DNA of 64,000 nucleotides from Streptococcus mitis (GTDB lineage: Bacteria > Bacillota > Bacilli > Lactobacillales > Streptococcaceae), in contig NZ_CP067992.1 in the NCBI RefSeq assembly GCF_016658865.1, positions 1,755,001-1,819,000 on the forward strand, read 5' to 3'. Below, piece by piece: positions 49,918 to 58,513 of the stretch. Within the stretch, counting starts at the first letter, position 1. Each line of letters opens with the position of its first letter. A program made the position numbers and the translations under genes. A model generated the notes under the pieces. It was given only the letters and a program-made list of their open reading frames with translations, did not search any database and was not told the origin of the DNA.

Positions 49918-49944
49918 GATTGCTCCTTTCTAATCCTTGTATTT

Positions 49945-50031
49945 AGTTCTCCTAGGAACTAAATAAGTTTTCGTGAGAACTATTTTATCACTTTGAGGAG
50001 GGATGTCAAGAAAAAAGTTTCCTAGAGAACT
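49945..50031. promoter_or_regulatory. Triple AGTT-N8-AACT operator region of the MarR regulator
   Basis: Three 16-base palindromes are present: AGTTCTCCTAGGAACT (49945-49960), AGTTTTCGTGAGAACT (49966-49981) and AGTTTCCTAGAGAACT (50016-50031). The second overlaps the start site just downstream of the marR -10, and the third abuts its -35. The first and second are 21 bases apart, two helical turns. Confidence 0.8.
49982..50009 (-). promoter_or_regulatory. marR promoter
   Basis: Minus-strand TTGACA (50004-50009) and TAAAAT (49982-49987) are 16 bases apart and lie between operators 2 and 3. Confidence 0.75.
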
Positions 50032-50044
50032 ATCTTAGTTTAAA

Positions 50045-50073
50045 TTGACATTAGGCAAGATTTTTTATATAAT
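50045..50073 (+). promoter_or_regulatory. Promoter of the 213-residue membrane protein gene
   Basis: TTGACA (50045-50050) and TATAAT (50068-50073) are perfect consensus boxes 17 bases apart. The third MarR operator ends 13 bases upstream. Confidence 0.85.
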
Positions 50074-50131
50074 AAGCACTTACTACTGTGGATAGAAATC
50101 CATTCACTCAATGAAGGGAGAAAACTTTCAA

Positions 50132-50773
50132 ATGAAACCAAAAGAACAAAGAGTTTTAGGAATCTTAGCAACCATTTTTGGAGCCACCGCACTTTTAGGA
50201 TCCTGGATCCCGTTTATTAACTATCTATCGTTGTTCATCGCCATCGTCGCATTTATCTTGGGGATTATCGGCCTTATCGTCAACCTCAAAAAACGGAAAA
50301 CAATGGCTATTATCGGAACATCCCTGGCAGTTGCCTCTGTTGTACTTTTCTTTACGACTCAGGCACTATACGCTGATGTCTACAAAGAGTATGCCAAGGA
50401 GTTTAACCGTTCCTACATGGATACGAGTGCCTCAATGGAACGCGAAGAAAAAAGCGACTTGACAGACGATACCTTCGCCTGGACCCAAGAACAGTTCGAC
50501 GCCTTAATCGAAGGTGACCTTGACAACAAAGGAAAAGGTGGTACCACCTACGAGGATATTATCAACAAACACGGAAAGCCAGATTCCGAGTTTGACTTCA
50601 CTCTTGGGGGTTACAATACGAAAAAAATCACCTATATCTCCATTGGAGACAAGACCAAGACTGTTACCTTAACTTTTGCAAAACAGGACAATGGACAGCT
50701 CTTGCTCGTCCAAAAACATGCAGTCGGTCTAGGTCTAGAAAAAAGCAAGCAACAAAACGATTCTGAAACCTGA
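50132..50773 (+). CDS. Membrane protein with an extracellular SmpA/DUF-like domain, function unknown
   Basis: From the ATG at 50132, which AGGGAG precedes at about 11 bases, the product has 213 residues. Two hydrophobic segments (about 11-55 as two helices, and 62-80) are followed by an extracytoplasmic domain. This domain includes TYEDIINKHGKPDSEFDF and KTVTLTFAKQDNGQLLLVQK, which resemble the small lipoprotein-type SmpA/OmlA or DUF3862 fold. An upstream in-frame ATG at 50111 lacks a ribosome site. It is divergent from the MarR-ABC operon and may share its control. I do not recognise a specific function. Confidence 0.75.
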   Translation: MKPKEQRVLGILATIFGATALLGSWIPFINYLSLFIAIVAFILGIIGLIVNLKKRKTMAIIGTSLAVASVVLFFTTQALYADVYKEYAKEFNRSYMDTSASMEREEKSDLTDDTFAWTQEQFDALIEGDLDNKGKGGTTYEDIINKHGKPDSEFDFTLGGYNTKKITYISIGDKTKTVTLTFAKQDNGQLLLVQKHAVGLGLEKSKQQNDSET

Positions 50774-50790
50774 GTCTAAGTTCAAATATC

Positions 50791-50826
50791 AAAAAAACGA
50801 ACAGCTAGTAAAACTGTTCGTTTTTC
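50791..50826. terminator. Bidirectional terminator between the membrane protein gene and yebC
   Basis: AAAAACGAACAG and CTGTTCGTTTTT form a long stem with A residues on one side and T residues on the other, between convergent genes. Confidence 0.9.
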
Positions 50827-50828
50827 TA

Positions 50829-51545
50829 TTAGAATCCATCTACGTTTGTGTAGATCTTTTGTACGTCTTCGTCGTCTTCAAGAACGCTGTAAAGTTTTTC
50901 AAAGGTTTCAAGGTCATCGCCTGACAATTCCACTTCTGACTGAGGAATCATTTCCAATTCAGTCACTTGGAATTCTTCGATACCTGACTCACGAAGGGCA
51001 ACGATAGCCTTATGAAGGTCAGTTGGAGCTGTGTAAACTGTGATTGTACCTTCTTCTGCTTCTACATCATCCACATCCACATCTGCTTCAAGCAATTGCT
51101 CAAAGACTGCATCGGCATCTTCACCTGCAAATACGATTACCCCTTTATTGTCAAAGAGATAAGAAACCGAACCTGAAGCACCCATGTTTCCGCCATTTTT
51201 TCCAAAAGCTGCACGGACATTGGCTGCTGTACGGTTGACGTTAGAAGTCAAAGTATCAACGATCAGCATAGAACCATTTGGTCCAAAACCTTCGTAACGT
51301 CCTTCTGTAAAGGTTTCGTCTGTATTTCCTTTTGCTTTATCAATCGCTTTATCGATAACGTGTTTTGGCACTTGGGCTTGTTTAGCACGGTCGATAACGA
51401 ACTTCAAGGCTGAGTTTGATTCTGGATCTGGATCACCTTTTTTAGCTGCTACATAGATTTCTACACCAAATTTTGCATATACTTTAGAGTTAGCTCCATC
51501 TTTAGCCGTTTTCTTGGCTACGATATTGGCCCATTTACGTCCCAT
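50829..51545 (-). CDS. yebC: YebC/PmpR-family protein (YeeN type)
   Basis: The 238-residue protein has the three-domain YebC fold, with the conserved [20 protein letters not shown] start and the [19 protein letters not shown] and [14 protein letters not shown] blocks. YebC-type proteins were annotated as DNA-binding regulators. More recent work on family members points to a role in translating proline-rich stretches. Both are general statements about the family. The gene stands alone with an extended -10 promoter (TGT-TATAAT at 51581-51586). Confidence 0.93.
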   Translation of the reverse strand: MGRKWANIVAKKTAKDGANSKVYAKFGVEIYVAAKKGDPDPESNSALKFVIDRAKQAQVPKHVIDKAIDKAKGNTDETFTEGRYEGFGPNGSMLIVDTLTSNVNRTAANVRAAFGKNGGNMGASGSVSYLFDNKGVIVFAGEDADAVFEQLLEADVDVDDVEAEEGTITVYTAPTDLHKAIVALRESGIEEFQVTELEMIPQSEVELSGDDLETFEKLYSVLEDDEDVQKIYTNVDGF

Positions 51546-51580
51546 TAGGAATCTCCTTTTTTCACATTTTAATCTTTCTT

Positions 51581-51586
51581 ATTATA
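51581..51586 (-). promoter_or_regulatory. yebC: yebC extended -10 promoter
   Basis: Minus-strand TATAAT preceded by TGT. The -35 is weak. AAAGGAG follows as ribosome site. Confidence 0.6.
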
Positions 51587-51641
51587 ACACAAGTTTTTTC
51601 GATTTTCACTAGAGGAAATGGATTTTATTTAGCAAATACAG

Positions 51642-53012
51642 CTAGGATATCACTTTGGTTGCCAAAATTTCCTTGCCTTCTTTTATCAAGGGGTGACGAA
51701 ACAGTGAGAAATACAGTTGGATAGTCATGGCAACCCAGATTAGGGGTTCGCAAAGAATAACTCCCTTATAGCCTGCCCAAGGGATAATCAAGACCACAAA
51801 AGCGATTTTCCCGATTAGTTCGATAAAGCTAGAAACCAGTGGAAGGACTTTTTGCCCCAAACCCTGCAAACAATTGCGATAAATCAACAAGAGACTCAAA
51901 ATGGGATAAAAAACTGAGCTGATTTGCAGATAGAGACTGCCATTTTCTACCAAGTAGCTATCCGTCGAACTAGCCAAGAAGGAAACCAAGGCTGGACTGG
52001 CAAAAAAGAGGAAGACACAAACAAAAACTGCCCAGGACATGCTTAGACGACTGCCGATTCGAAGTCCTTGAACAATACGATCTGGTCGCTTAGCACCTAA
52101 ATTCTGAGAAGCAAAGGTCGTCATCGAAGCGGAAATAGCGGTCATGGGAAGAAGGGCGAAAGCCATAATGCGTCGCGCCGCTGTTTGAGCACTAATAATC
52201 ACGGCTCCAAAAGTATTGACAGAAGACTGTAAAATCACACTGCCTATAGATACAATTGAACTCATCAAGCCCATAGCCAAACCTTGCTCCAAAAGATCCG
52301 CATACAAGGTCTTGTCCCATTTGAAATGCTTGAGCTGAGGGAGTAGCTCAGGCACACTCTTACGGATATAATAAAAGCAAAGAACCGCTGATAAGCCTTG
52401 CGAAATAATGGTAGCTAGTCCCGCGGATTGAACTCCCAGATGCAATTGTGTAATGAAATAGAGATCCAGAACCACATTAACCAGAGCAGAGAAAATCAGA
52501 AATCCAAGCGCTGCCAGACTGTCCCCAATGGACCGCAACAAACCTGCAAAAAGATTATAAGCAAAGCTGACACCGACACAAGTCACAATCATAGATATAT
52601 ATTGATAAGATTGAGGAAGAATTTCTGCAGGAGTATCTAGGTATTGCAAGAGTGAATACAAACCAAGAAAGCCCAGCAGCATAACTACAACACTCAAAAG
52701 AGCACCTAAAATCCAGGTGGCTGCTACTGCTTCCTTGATTTTAGTAAAATTCCGAGCCCCGTAATAACGGGCAATGACAATCCCCATCCCATTGCCAACA
52801 CCAAGAGTAAAACCTACAATCAGGTCAAAGATTGCTGTCGTCGCTCCTACTGCAGCCAAGGATTCTTGACCAAGAAAACGCCCAACAATCAAGACATCAG
52901 CAGTGTTATAGAGCTGTTGAAAAATATTTGATAGCAAGATTGGGAAGGCAAAACTCACAAGCGAGGGAAGAATAGGACCATGAATCAGGTCCACTGTTCG
53001 TTTTTTATTCAT
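51642..53012 (-). CDS. dinF: MATE-family efflux protein DinF
   Basis: The 456-residue protein has twelve hydrophobic helices and MATE signatures such as FPILLSNIFQQLYNTADVLIVGRFLG near the start. It exports cationic compounds by ion antiport. Its position directly after recA matches pneumococcal dinF, which is part of the competence-induced cinA-recA-dinF-lytA unit. In this window no lytA follows; yebC, convergent genes and a terminator come instead. A terminator between recA and dinF means that dinF depends partly on read-through or on its own promoter. Confidence 0.88.
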   Translation of the reverse strand: MNKKRTVDLIHGPILPSLVSFAFPILLSNIFQQLYNTADVLIVGRFLGQESLAAVGATTAIFDLIVGFTLGVGNGMGIVIARYYGARNFTKIKEAVAATWILGALLSVVVMLLGFLGLYSLLQYLDTPAEILPQSYQYISMIVTCVGVSFAYNLFAGLLRSIGDSLAALGFLIFSALVNVVLDLYFITQLHLGVQSAGLATIISQGLSAVLCFYYIRKSVPELLPQLKHFKWDKTLYADLLEQGLAMGLMSSIVSIGSVILQSSVNTFGAVIISAQTAARRIMAFALLPMTAISASMTTFASQNLGAKRPDRIVQGLRIGSRLSMSWAVFVCVFLFFASPALVSFLASSTDSYLVENGSLYLQISSVFYPILSLLLIYRNCLQGLGQKVLPLVSSFIELIGKIAFVVLIIPWAGYKGVILCEPLIWVAMTIQLYFSLFRHPLIKEGKEILATKVIS

Positions 53013-53094
53013 AAGGCTATTATATCAGCTTTCTAGAGGAGCGACAAGAAACAGCAAACTATATGCAATCTGAAATCTTGAACAAAGAATCGAA

Positions 53095-53120
53095 AAAGCA
53101 GTGGATTTCTCCACTACTTT
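53095..53120 (-). terminator. Terminator between recA and dinF
   Basis: On the minus strand AGTAGTGG and CCACTGCT (one G-U) are followed by TTTTTCG. Confidence 0.8.
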
Positions 53121-53126
53121 GACAGC

Positions 53127-54281
53127 TTATTCTTCAATTTCGATTTCAAGTTCGTCGCCTAGGTCAAGAGTTACTTCTTCATTTACAGAATCTGCTTGAA
53201 CTGCTTCATCTTTTTTGCTTTCAGTAACTTCTTCTCCATCAATCAAGCCGAATTGAACACGGACTTGATGATCAATCTCATCAAAGACTTCTGGATTATC
53301 TGCTAAGTATTTCTTAGCATTTTCAGAACCTTGCCCGATTTTCTCATCCTTGTAAGAATACCAAGCTCCTGCTTTTTTGATGATATCCAAATCGCTTGCG
53401 ATCTTCAAAAGCTCACCAGTCTTAGAAATACCTTCTCCATACATGATTTCAACGAAGGCTTCCTTAAATGGTGGAGCCACCTTGTTTTTCACGACCTTAA
53501 TCTTAGTTTCTTTACCGACATTGGTGTCTTTCTGGTCACCAGTTCCCTTGATTTGTGTGCTTCCACGAACATCCAAACGCACTGAAGCGTAGAATTTCAG
53601 AGCACGTCCACCAGGAGTTGTTTCTGGATTTCCAAACATGACCCCAACTTTTTCACGTAATTGGTTGATAAAAATGGCAATTGTTTTGGTTTTATTGATA
53701 GAAGCACCAAGTTTACGCATAGCCTGGCTCATCATACGAGCCTGCAAACCAACGTGGCTATCTCCGATATCTCCATCAATTTCAGCACGAGGTACAAGGG
53801 CAGCAACTGAGTCGACCACGACAAGGTCAACTGCACCTGAGTCAATCAACTTTCCTGCAATCTCAAGACCTTGCTCTCCTGAGTCTGGTTGAGACAAGAG
53901 CAATTCGTCAATATTGACCCCAAGAGCCGCAGCATAAGCTGGATCAAGTGCATGCTCCGCATCAATAAAGGCTGCAATCCCACCTTCTTTTTGCGCTTGC
54001 GCAACTGCATGAAGGGCAACCGTTGTCTTACCAGATGACTCTGGTCCATAGATTTCAATGATACGTCCCTTAGGATAACCACCTGAACCAAGGGCAATGT
54101 CAAGAGCCAAAGAACCTGAGCTCATCACTTGCACCTTTTGCTCGGCACGTTCACCCAAACGCATGATTGATCCTTTACCAAAGTCTTTCTCAATCAGTTT
54201 AAGAGCGTCATTCAAGGCTTTTTCACGTTCAGCCCCGAATTTTTTTGAAATTTCATCTAATTTTTTTGGTTTTTTCGCCAT
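53127..54281 (-). CDS. recA: Recombinase RecA
   Basis: The 384-residue protein coats single-stranded DNA and carries out strand exchange. Walker A is GPESSGKTT near residues 79-87, Walker B is [10 protein letters not shown] and the L2 loop begins after [11 protein letters not shown]. The acidic C-terminal tail ([13 protein letters not shown]) is present. It is needed for transformation and DNA repair. It has a short gap to cinA with its own extended -10 promoter, in addition to the competence promoter ahead of cinA. Confidence 0.98.
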   Translation of the reverse strand: MAKKPKKLDEISKKFGAEREKALNDALKLIEKDFGKGSIMRLGERAEQKVQVMSSGSLALDIALGSGGYPKGRIIEIYGPESSGKTTVALHAVAQAQKEGGIAAFIDAEHALDPAYAAALGVNIDELLLSQPDSGEQGLEIAGKLIDSGAVDLVVVDSVAALVPRAEIDGDIGDSHVGLQARMMSQAMRKLGASINKTKTIAIFINQLREKVGVMFGNPETTPGGRALKFYASVRLDVRGSTQIKGTGDQKDTNVGKETKIKVVKNKVAPPFKEAFVEIMYGEGISKTGELLKIASDLDIIKKAGAWYSYKDEKIGQGSENAKKYLADNPEVFDEIDHQVRVQFGLIDGEEVTESKKDEAVQADSVNEEVTLDLGDELEIEIEE

Positions 54282-54322
54282 TCTATTCTCCTACATTCTA
54301 ATGGTCCTCAGACCTATCTACT

Positions 54323-54328
54323 ATTATA
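54323..54328 (-). promoter_or_regulatory. recA: Basal recA extended -10 promoter
   Basis: Minus-strand TATAAT preceded by TGA lies in the cinA-recA gap, 41 bases before the recA start. The -35 is weak. It would keep recA expressed when competence is off. Confidence 0.65.
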
Positions 54329-54335
54329 TCAAAAG

Positions 54336-55592
54336 TTAGTCACTTAATAAAGCCTTGCGAACTAGGTTAAAGGCATGCATAACCGCAATATGACGTACAT
54401 CTGCTCGACTTCTGCCTCCAATATTGACCTTTATGACCTCAGTTCCTTGCCCTTGAGCCAAGCCTATAAAGACTGTCCCAGCTGGGTGCCCTTCTAGGCT
54501 ATCTGGTCCTGCCACTCCAGTCAAACTAAGGCCAAAATCAGACTGGGTCTTGATTCGTGCCTGCTCAGCCATCTTCTGAGCTGTATATTCAGACACCACA
54601 CCCTGTTCTTCCAAATCCTTGACAGGAATATCCAACATCTTTGATTTTTCCTCCAAGCTATAGGTTACAAAACCACCCTTAAATATACTTGAAGCACCCG
54701 AAAAATCCGCTACCCTAGCTTGGAAAAGACCAGCCGTCAAACTCTCAGCAGCCGTGATGGTTTTCCCCTGCCTTTTCAGTTCTTCTACCACAATGCTAGC
54801 TAAACTAGTTTCTTCCCCATAACCATAACAAAGATCTCGTAAAGAAATTCCTTCGAAAGTCTGGTGGTCCAAGATTTGATTTTCCAAGATATCCAGCACT
54901 TGATTCGCTTCTTCTTGACTGCTAGCCTTTGTTGACAGACGTAGAGTTACCTCCCCTGTCTTAGCATAAGGAGCCAAGGTAGGATCGGTTTGATTATCAA
55001 TTAAATCAGCCAAAATCGTAACCAACTGACTTTCGCCAATCCCAAAGAAACGAAGAACTCGGGAATATAGCTTACTCCCTGTCATCAACTTAGGTAGAAG
55101 TTGATTTAAAACCATGGGTTTTAATTCACTTGGTGGACCGGGAAGGACGACATAGGTCACTCCATCTACTTCCAATATTCCCCCCACAGCCAGTCCTGTT
55201 TCGTTTGGTAGTGGAGTCGCCCCTTCTACAAGCTGAGCTTGTCTTTCGTTATTCGGTGTTCGGGCATAGTCTGGTCTCTGGGCAAAAAAGACATCCAACT
55301 TCTCCTGCGCCTGAGGATCAAAGACTAATTCTTTCCCTAAAAATTTAGCTAGGGTTTGTTTGGTTAGATCGTCCTCAGTTGGCCCCAAACCACCTGTCAA
55401 AATCACCAGACTGCTACGTTGACTGGCAATCTCAAGCAGGGATAAGAGACGAGCTTCATTGTCTCCTACAGCCGTCTGAAAATATACATCTACCCCAATC
55501 TCTGCTAGTTTTTCCGACAAAAACTGGGCATTGGTATTAACAATCTGTCCTGTCAAAATCTCTGTTCCAACAGCAATGATTTCTGCTTTCAT
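54336..55592 (-). CDS. cinA: Competence/damage-inducible protein CinA
   Basis: The 418-residue protein has an N-terminal MoaB/MogA-like domain ([44 protein letters not shown]) and a C-terminal CinA domain with [20 protein letters not shown] and [16 protein letters not shown]. Family members hydrolyse NMN or ADP-ribose. In pneumococcus, CinA helps bring RecA to the transformation site. It is the first gene of the competence-induced unit, with a TACGAATA box 18 bases upstream of its start. The length is standard. Confidence 0.96.
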   Translation of the reverse strand: MKAEIIAVGTEILTGQIVNTNAQFLSEKLAEIGVDVYFQTAVGDNEARLLSLLEIASQRSSLVILTGGLGPTEDDLTKQTLAKFLGKELVFDPQAQEKLDVFFAQRPDYARTPNNERQAQLVEGATPLPNETGLAVGGILEVDGVTYVVLPGPPSELKPMVLNQLLPKLMTGSKLYSRVLRFFGIGESQLVTILADLIDNQTDPTLAPYAKTGEVTLRLSTKASSQEEANQVLDILENQILDHQTFEGISLRDLCYGYGEETSLASIVVEELKRQGKTITAAESLTAGLFQARVADFSGASSIFKGGFVTYSLEEKSKMLDIPVKDLEEQGVVSEYTAQKMAEQARIKTQSDFGLSLTGVAGPDSLEGHPAGTVFIGLAQGQGTEVIKVNIGGRSRADVRHIAVMHAFNLVRKALLSD

Positions 55593-55609
55593 GTTTCCTC
55601 CTACCTATC

Positions 55610-55617
55610 TATTCGTA
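55610..55617 (-). promoter_or_regulatory. Late-competence cin-box (ComX/sigma-X promoter) of cinA-recA
   Basis: Minus-strand TACGAATA is the exact consensus of the pneumococcal late-competence box. A T-rich and A-rich stretch precedes it, part of which is the tail of the lytR terminator. Confidence 0.9.
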
Positions 55618-55624
55618 TTTTTTT

Positions 55625-55654
55625 GAAAAAATCGCAGGAAATTTCCCACGATTT
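55625..55654 (-). terminator. Terminator after lytR
   Basis: On the minus strand AAATCG...CGATTT closes a stem containing GGAAATTTCC, followed by TTTTTTC. Its T-run leads directly into the cin-box region. Confidence 0.75.
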
Positions 55655-55659
55655 CATTA

Positions 55660-56697
55660 TTAATTTTGTTCTATTTCTACACTTGAAGCATTCGTTGGTG
55701 TAGCAGTTCTTCCAAGAATTGCTTCGTATAACACAGCATTGGTTTCTACTTCAGTTACTTCCTCTTTACCTAGTGAACGACGTAAGAGATTTTGCATTTC
55801 TAACATATGCTCAGTTGTAACAATCTGGTAAGAAATGCCCTGCAGTTCAGCATCTTCTCCTCGCAATTGATGTGTTTCAATATTCTTGAAGGAATCTTGA
55901 TAACCAAGTAATTGTGGAATACTTTTCGCTGATAAATCAATGTTGGTCTGCATATTGGTACTTAGGGCTTTTAAGATAGACTGATAGTGACTAACACTAT
56001 TCAAGCTAAGAACTTTTTCAACAACCTTTTGAATGACTTCACGCTGACGCTTCTGACGTCCGTAGTCCCCTTCTGGATCTTGGTAGCGCATGCGAGAATA
56101 AACAAGCGCTTCTTCACCATTTAGAGTTTGCTGTCCAACACCAATGGAAATTTTATTAAATTCTTCCTGGTCAGTAATCGAAATTGGAAAACCGAGTGTA
56201 TTATTTACAGTCACCCCGCCAACTGCATCAACCAATTGTTGCAGTCCCTGCATATTCACCATAACGTAACGATCGATATGAATATTCATCATTTTCTGGA
56301 TAGTTGAGATTGCCAATTCCGCACCACCACCAGCATAGGCAGCATTTAGTTTAGCTTCCTCAACACTACCATCTTTATGCTGAATTTTAGTCAAGATATC
56401 ACGTTCCAAACTTAACATCGTTGTCTTTTTCGTGTGCGGATTAACCGTTAAGAGAATCATGGAATCACTATTTCCCTCCCAAGGGTCAGTTCGTTCTACG
56501 TTTCCAGTATCAACCCCCATTAAAAGGATCGTTAAGGGTTCAGTCGCCTCAATAACATTGGTTTCTTCCCCTATTTTTTTATAGGTCTTTGATAAGGTTT
56601 GTGTGCCTTGCTGATAAATGGTATAAGCAAAAACACCGACACCCAAAACTGTCACAGCTAGAAAAGCTAGCACCATTCCAATAATTTTTTTAACCAT
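55660..56697 (-). CDS. lytR: LytR-CpsA-Psr family protein
   Basis: The 345-residue protein has a short cytoplasmic start, one membrane helix (about 5-25), and an LCP catalytic domain. The domain shows LLMGVDTGNVERTDPWEGNSD, MLSLERDILTKI and RMRYQDPEGDYGRQKRQREV, with the arginines and aspartates that bind the lipid pyrophosphate. It should attach wall teichoic acid, capsule or other glycopolymers to peptidoglycan. It is the last gene of the tsaE-GNAT-lytR operon and is separate in sequence from CpsA. Confidence 0.94.
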   Translation of the reverse strand: MVKKIIGMVLAFLAVTVLGVGVFAYTIYQQGTQTLSKTYKKIGEETNVIEATEPLTILLMGVDTGNVERTDPWEGNSDSMILLTVNPHTKKTTMLSLERDILTKIQHKDGSVEEAKLNAAYAGGGAELAISTIQKMMNIHIDRYVMVNMQGLQQLVDAVGGVTVNNTLGFPISITDQEEFNKISIGVGQQTLNGEEALVYSRMRYQDPEGDYGRQKRQREVIQKVVEKVLSLNSVSHYQSILKALSTNMQTNIDLSAKSIPQLLGYQDSFKNIETHQLRGEDAELQGISYQIVTTEHMLEMQNLLRRSLGKEEVTEVETNAVLYEAILGRTATPTNASSVEIEQN

Positions 56698-56704
56698 ATT
56701 TCTA

Positions 56705-57223
56705 TCAATCTATCAGTCTACCCATCAGGTAAACATCTATAAATTTCCCTTCTTCTATGTACGCACCGCGATCTTGTCTACCTTCAATGACAAAACCATT
56801 CTTTTGATATAAATGAACTGCAGCCTGATTACGAGTTTGGACAGTGAGTTGAAGTCTACGAAGAATGCCACTAACCTGCGCCCATTCTACAACTTCTTCA
56901 AGTAACAAACTCCCCAGTCCATTATTCCAATACTTCTTACCAATCACAATGAAGAGATCTCCAATATGCCGAACTCTCTTGCGCTGGTCAGCTGTAATAT
57001 TTACAATACCAGCAATTTCATCATTCAGCAAGGCTAGTAAAGTGATTTGATTTTCTGAATGAGCCTGTTTATCCAAAAACAACTCCATCTCAGTATCTGT
57101 CATCAAAATGCCATCCCTGTCCAGACTGGTAAAATCTGTTTCTACACTGACACGATTTAAAAATGATACTAACTCAGCCGCATCTTCAACTTCTGCTTCC
57201 CTAATGAGCAACTCATACTCCAT
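56705..57223 (-). CDS. GNAT-family N-acetyltransferase
   Basis: The 172-residue protein has the acetyl-CoA-binding GNAT pattern, with IGDLFIVIGKKYWNNGLGSLLLEEVVEWA (the Q/RxxGxG/A-like segment is WNNGLGS) and QTRNQAAVHLYQKNGFVIEGR. It should acetylate a small molecule or a protein N terminus. The substrate is unknown. It overlaps tsaE by eleven bases and is followed by lytR at seven bases. It is not RimI by eye, because the family motif is more like that of antibiotic or amino-sugar acetyltransferases. Confidence 0.9.
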   Translation of the reverse strand: MEYELLIREAEVEDAAELVSFLNRVSVETDFTSLDRDGILMTDTEMELFLDKQAHSENQITLLALLNDEIAGIVNITADQRKRVRHIGDLFIVIGKKYWNNGLGSLLLEEVVEWAQVSGILRRLQLTVQTRNQAAVHLYQKNGFVIEGRQDRGAYIEEGKFIDVYLMGRLID

Positions 57224-57656
57224 GTTGAAGCTCCTCTAAGAGTTTTTCTGCACGTAAACCCTTTGCTTGGAAATTCAGCCTGCGACCGTCTTCTTCTTTT
57301 AGAATTTCCAATTCTAAATAAGTATCTGGTAAGGCATCACCTAAAAGATGTCCCCACTCGATGACAGTCACCCCGCCACCAAAGAGAAACTCATCTAAAT
57401 CAATAGAATCAGCATCCCCCTCAATGCGGTAAACATCTAAATGATAAAGAGGAAGACGACCTTCATACTCTCTTACGATAGTGTAGGTTGGACTCTTAAT
57501 CATCTGAGTAATCTTTAATCCTTTAGCAAGACCTTTTGTAAAGGTCGTTTTGCCTGCTCCAAGTTCTCCAGTTAGAATTAAGACATCATTCTTTTCTAAT
57601 AAATAGCCCAAACGTTCCCCTAAGGACTGTAACTCTTCTTCGTTTTTAGTGTACAT
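57213..57656 (-). CDS. tsaE: tRNA threonylcarbamoyladenosine synthesis ATPase TsaE
   Basis: The 147-residue ATPase has Walker A TGELGAGKTTFTKGLAKG near residues 30-47, the SPTYTIVREY stretch near 63-72, and WGHLL. It is a partner of TsaB and TsaD in making t6A37 in tRNA that reads ANN codons. The length fits. There is only a six-base gap between its -10 and the ATG, so its message appears leaderless and has no Shine-Dalgarno sequence. It begins the tsaE-GNAT-lytR operon. Confidence 0.95.
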   Translation of the reverse strand: MYTKNEEELQSLGERLGYLLEKNDVLILTGELGAGKTTFTKGLAKGLKITQMIKSPTYTIVREYEGRLPLYHLDVYRIEGDADSIDLDEFLFGGGVTVIEWGHLLGDALPDTYLELEILKEEDGRRLNFQAKGLRAEKLLEELQHGV

Positions 57657-57662
57657 GTTTCT

Positions 57663-57690
57663 ATTATACCAAAAACTTGTTCTTTGTCTA
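57663..57690 (-). promoter_or_regulatory. tsaE: Predicted leaderless promoter of tsaE
   Basis: Minus-strand TAGACA (57685-57690) and TATAAT (57663-57668, preceded by TGG) are 16 bases apart. The ATG begins only six bases after the -10, so transcription should start at or beside the start codon. Confidence 0.75.
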
Positions 57691-57750
57691 GGTATTATCT
57701 CTGAATTCCATATTATGAATTAAAAACTTGAGCCAGTCCTTGTTATGATT

Positions 57751-58383
57751 TTAAAATAGGAACAGTAAAAAGACAACTAACAAGATATCTCTCATCAAAT
57801 GACTGTAAAATGAAACTTCCCAACGAATGACTTTTGGCACCAACAGTTCTAGAAATAGCATTCCCAAGGCAATATAAAAGATCATGGATAATAGCATCCA
57901 AGGATTTCTGAGAAAGATTAGAATAGCTAATCCACTAATAAAACACATTTCCTTCTTTCCAAAAATCTTTTTCAATCCATTTACATACTTCTGAATCGGC
58001 AGAAAAACTAACAAATCAATACCAAATAAGAAAAAGAAACTCGGTAGAAAGGCTTCCACACCCCCTTCTACGGATGTATTTCCTGCAAGGATATGTTCTA
58101 TGACAATTAAAGCTAAACCCAAAATATTTACTAATAGCAAGAGACTATACAAGAATTGTTGCTTATCTTCCTTAAAAACTGAATAAGATTGATTTCCCTG
58201 CCCTCTATAGTAGTTTATCCCTGCCCCAATACTGGCAAGGAGCAACATACCTACTAAATAATAGAAGCAGTTTTGATTTAACATCAAGGCCCAAGTCGAT
58301 AAACTTAAACAAGAACAGCTACTAATACCAAAAACTGTCAGCAATAACAAAATACGAATTTGCTTTTTCATTCTTTCCATCAT
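57751..58383 (-). CDS. Hypothetical multi-pass membrane protein
   Basis: The 210-residue product has about six hydrophobic segments, starting with a basic MMERMKKQIRILLLLTVFG and ending with a cluster of Leu, Val and Phe. GGGAGG precedes the start, and the first or the second ATG may be used. It has few conserved polar residues in the membrane part. The IFLRNPWMLLSMIFYI segment is the most distinctive. It lies after the ndk terminator and before tsaE. I do not recognise the family. Confidence 0.8.
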   Translation of the reverse strand: MMERMKKQIRILLLLTVFGISSCSCLSLSTWALMLNQNCFYYLVGMLLLASIGAGINYYRGQGNQSYSVFKEDKQQFLYSLLLLVNILGLALIVIEHILAGNTSVEGGVEAFLPSFFFLFGIDLLVFLPIQKYVNGLKKIFGKKEMCFISGLAILIFLRNPWMLLSMIFYIALGMLFLELLVPKVIRWEVSFYSHLMRDILLVVFLLFLF

Positions 58384-58473
58384 TCTTCCTCCCTTACTTG
58401 CTCTTATTATAGGCTAGAAATCCTCACCATTGCTAGAATATTTCTCAACTGTCAATTTTCTACTCTAAAATGC

Positions 58474-58511
58474 AAAAAAGTTTGATGCAAGTAACCCTTA
58501 CATCAAACTTT
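58474..58511 (-). terminator. Terminator after ndk
   Basis: AAGTTTGATG and CATCAAACTT form a ten-base stem with a T-run on the minus strand. Confidence 0.88.
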
Positions 58512-58513
58512 TA

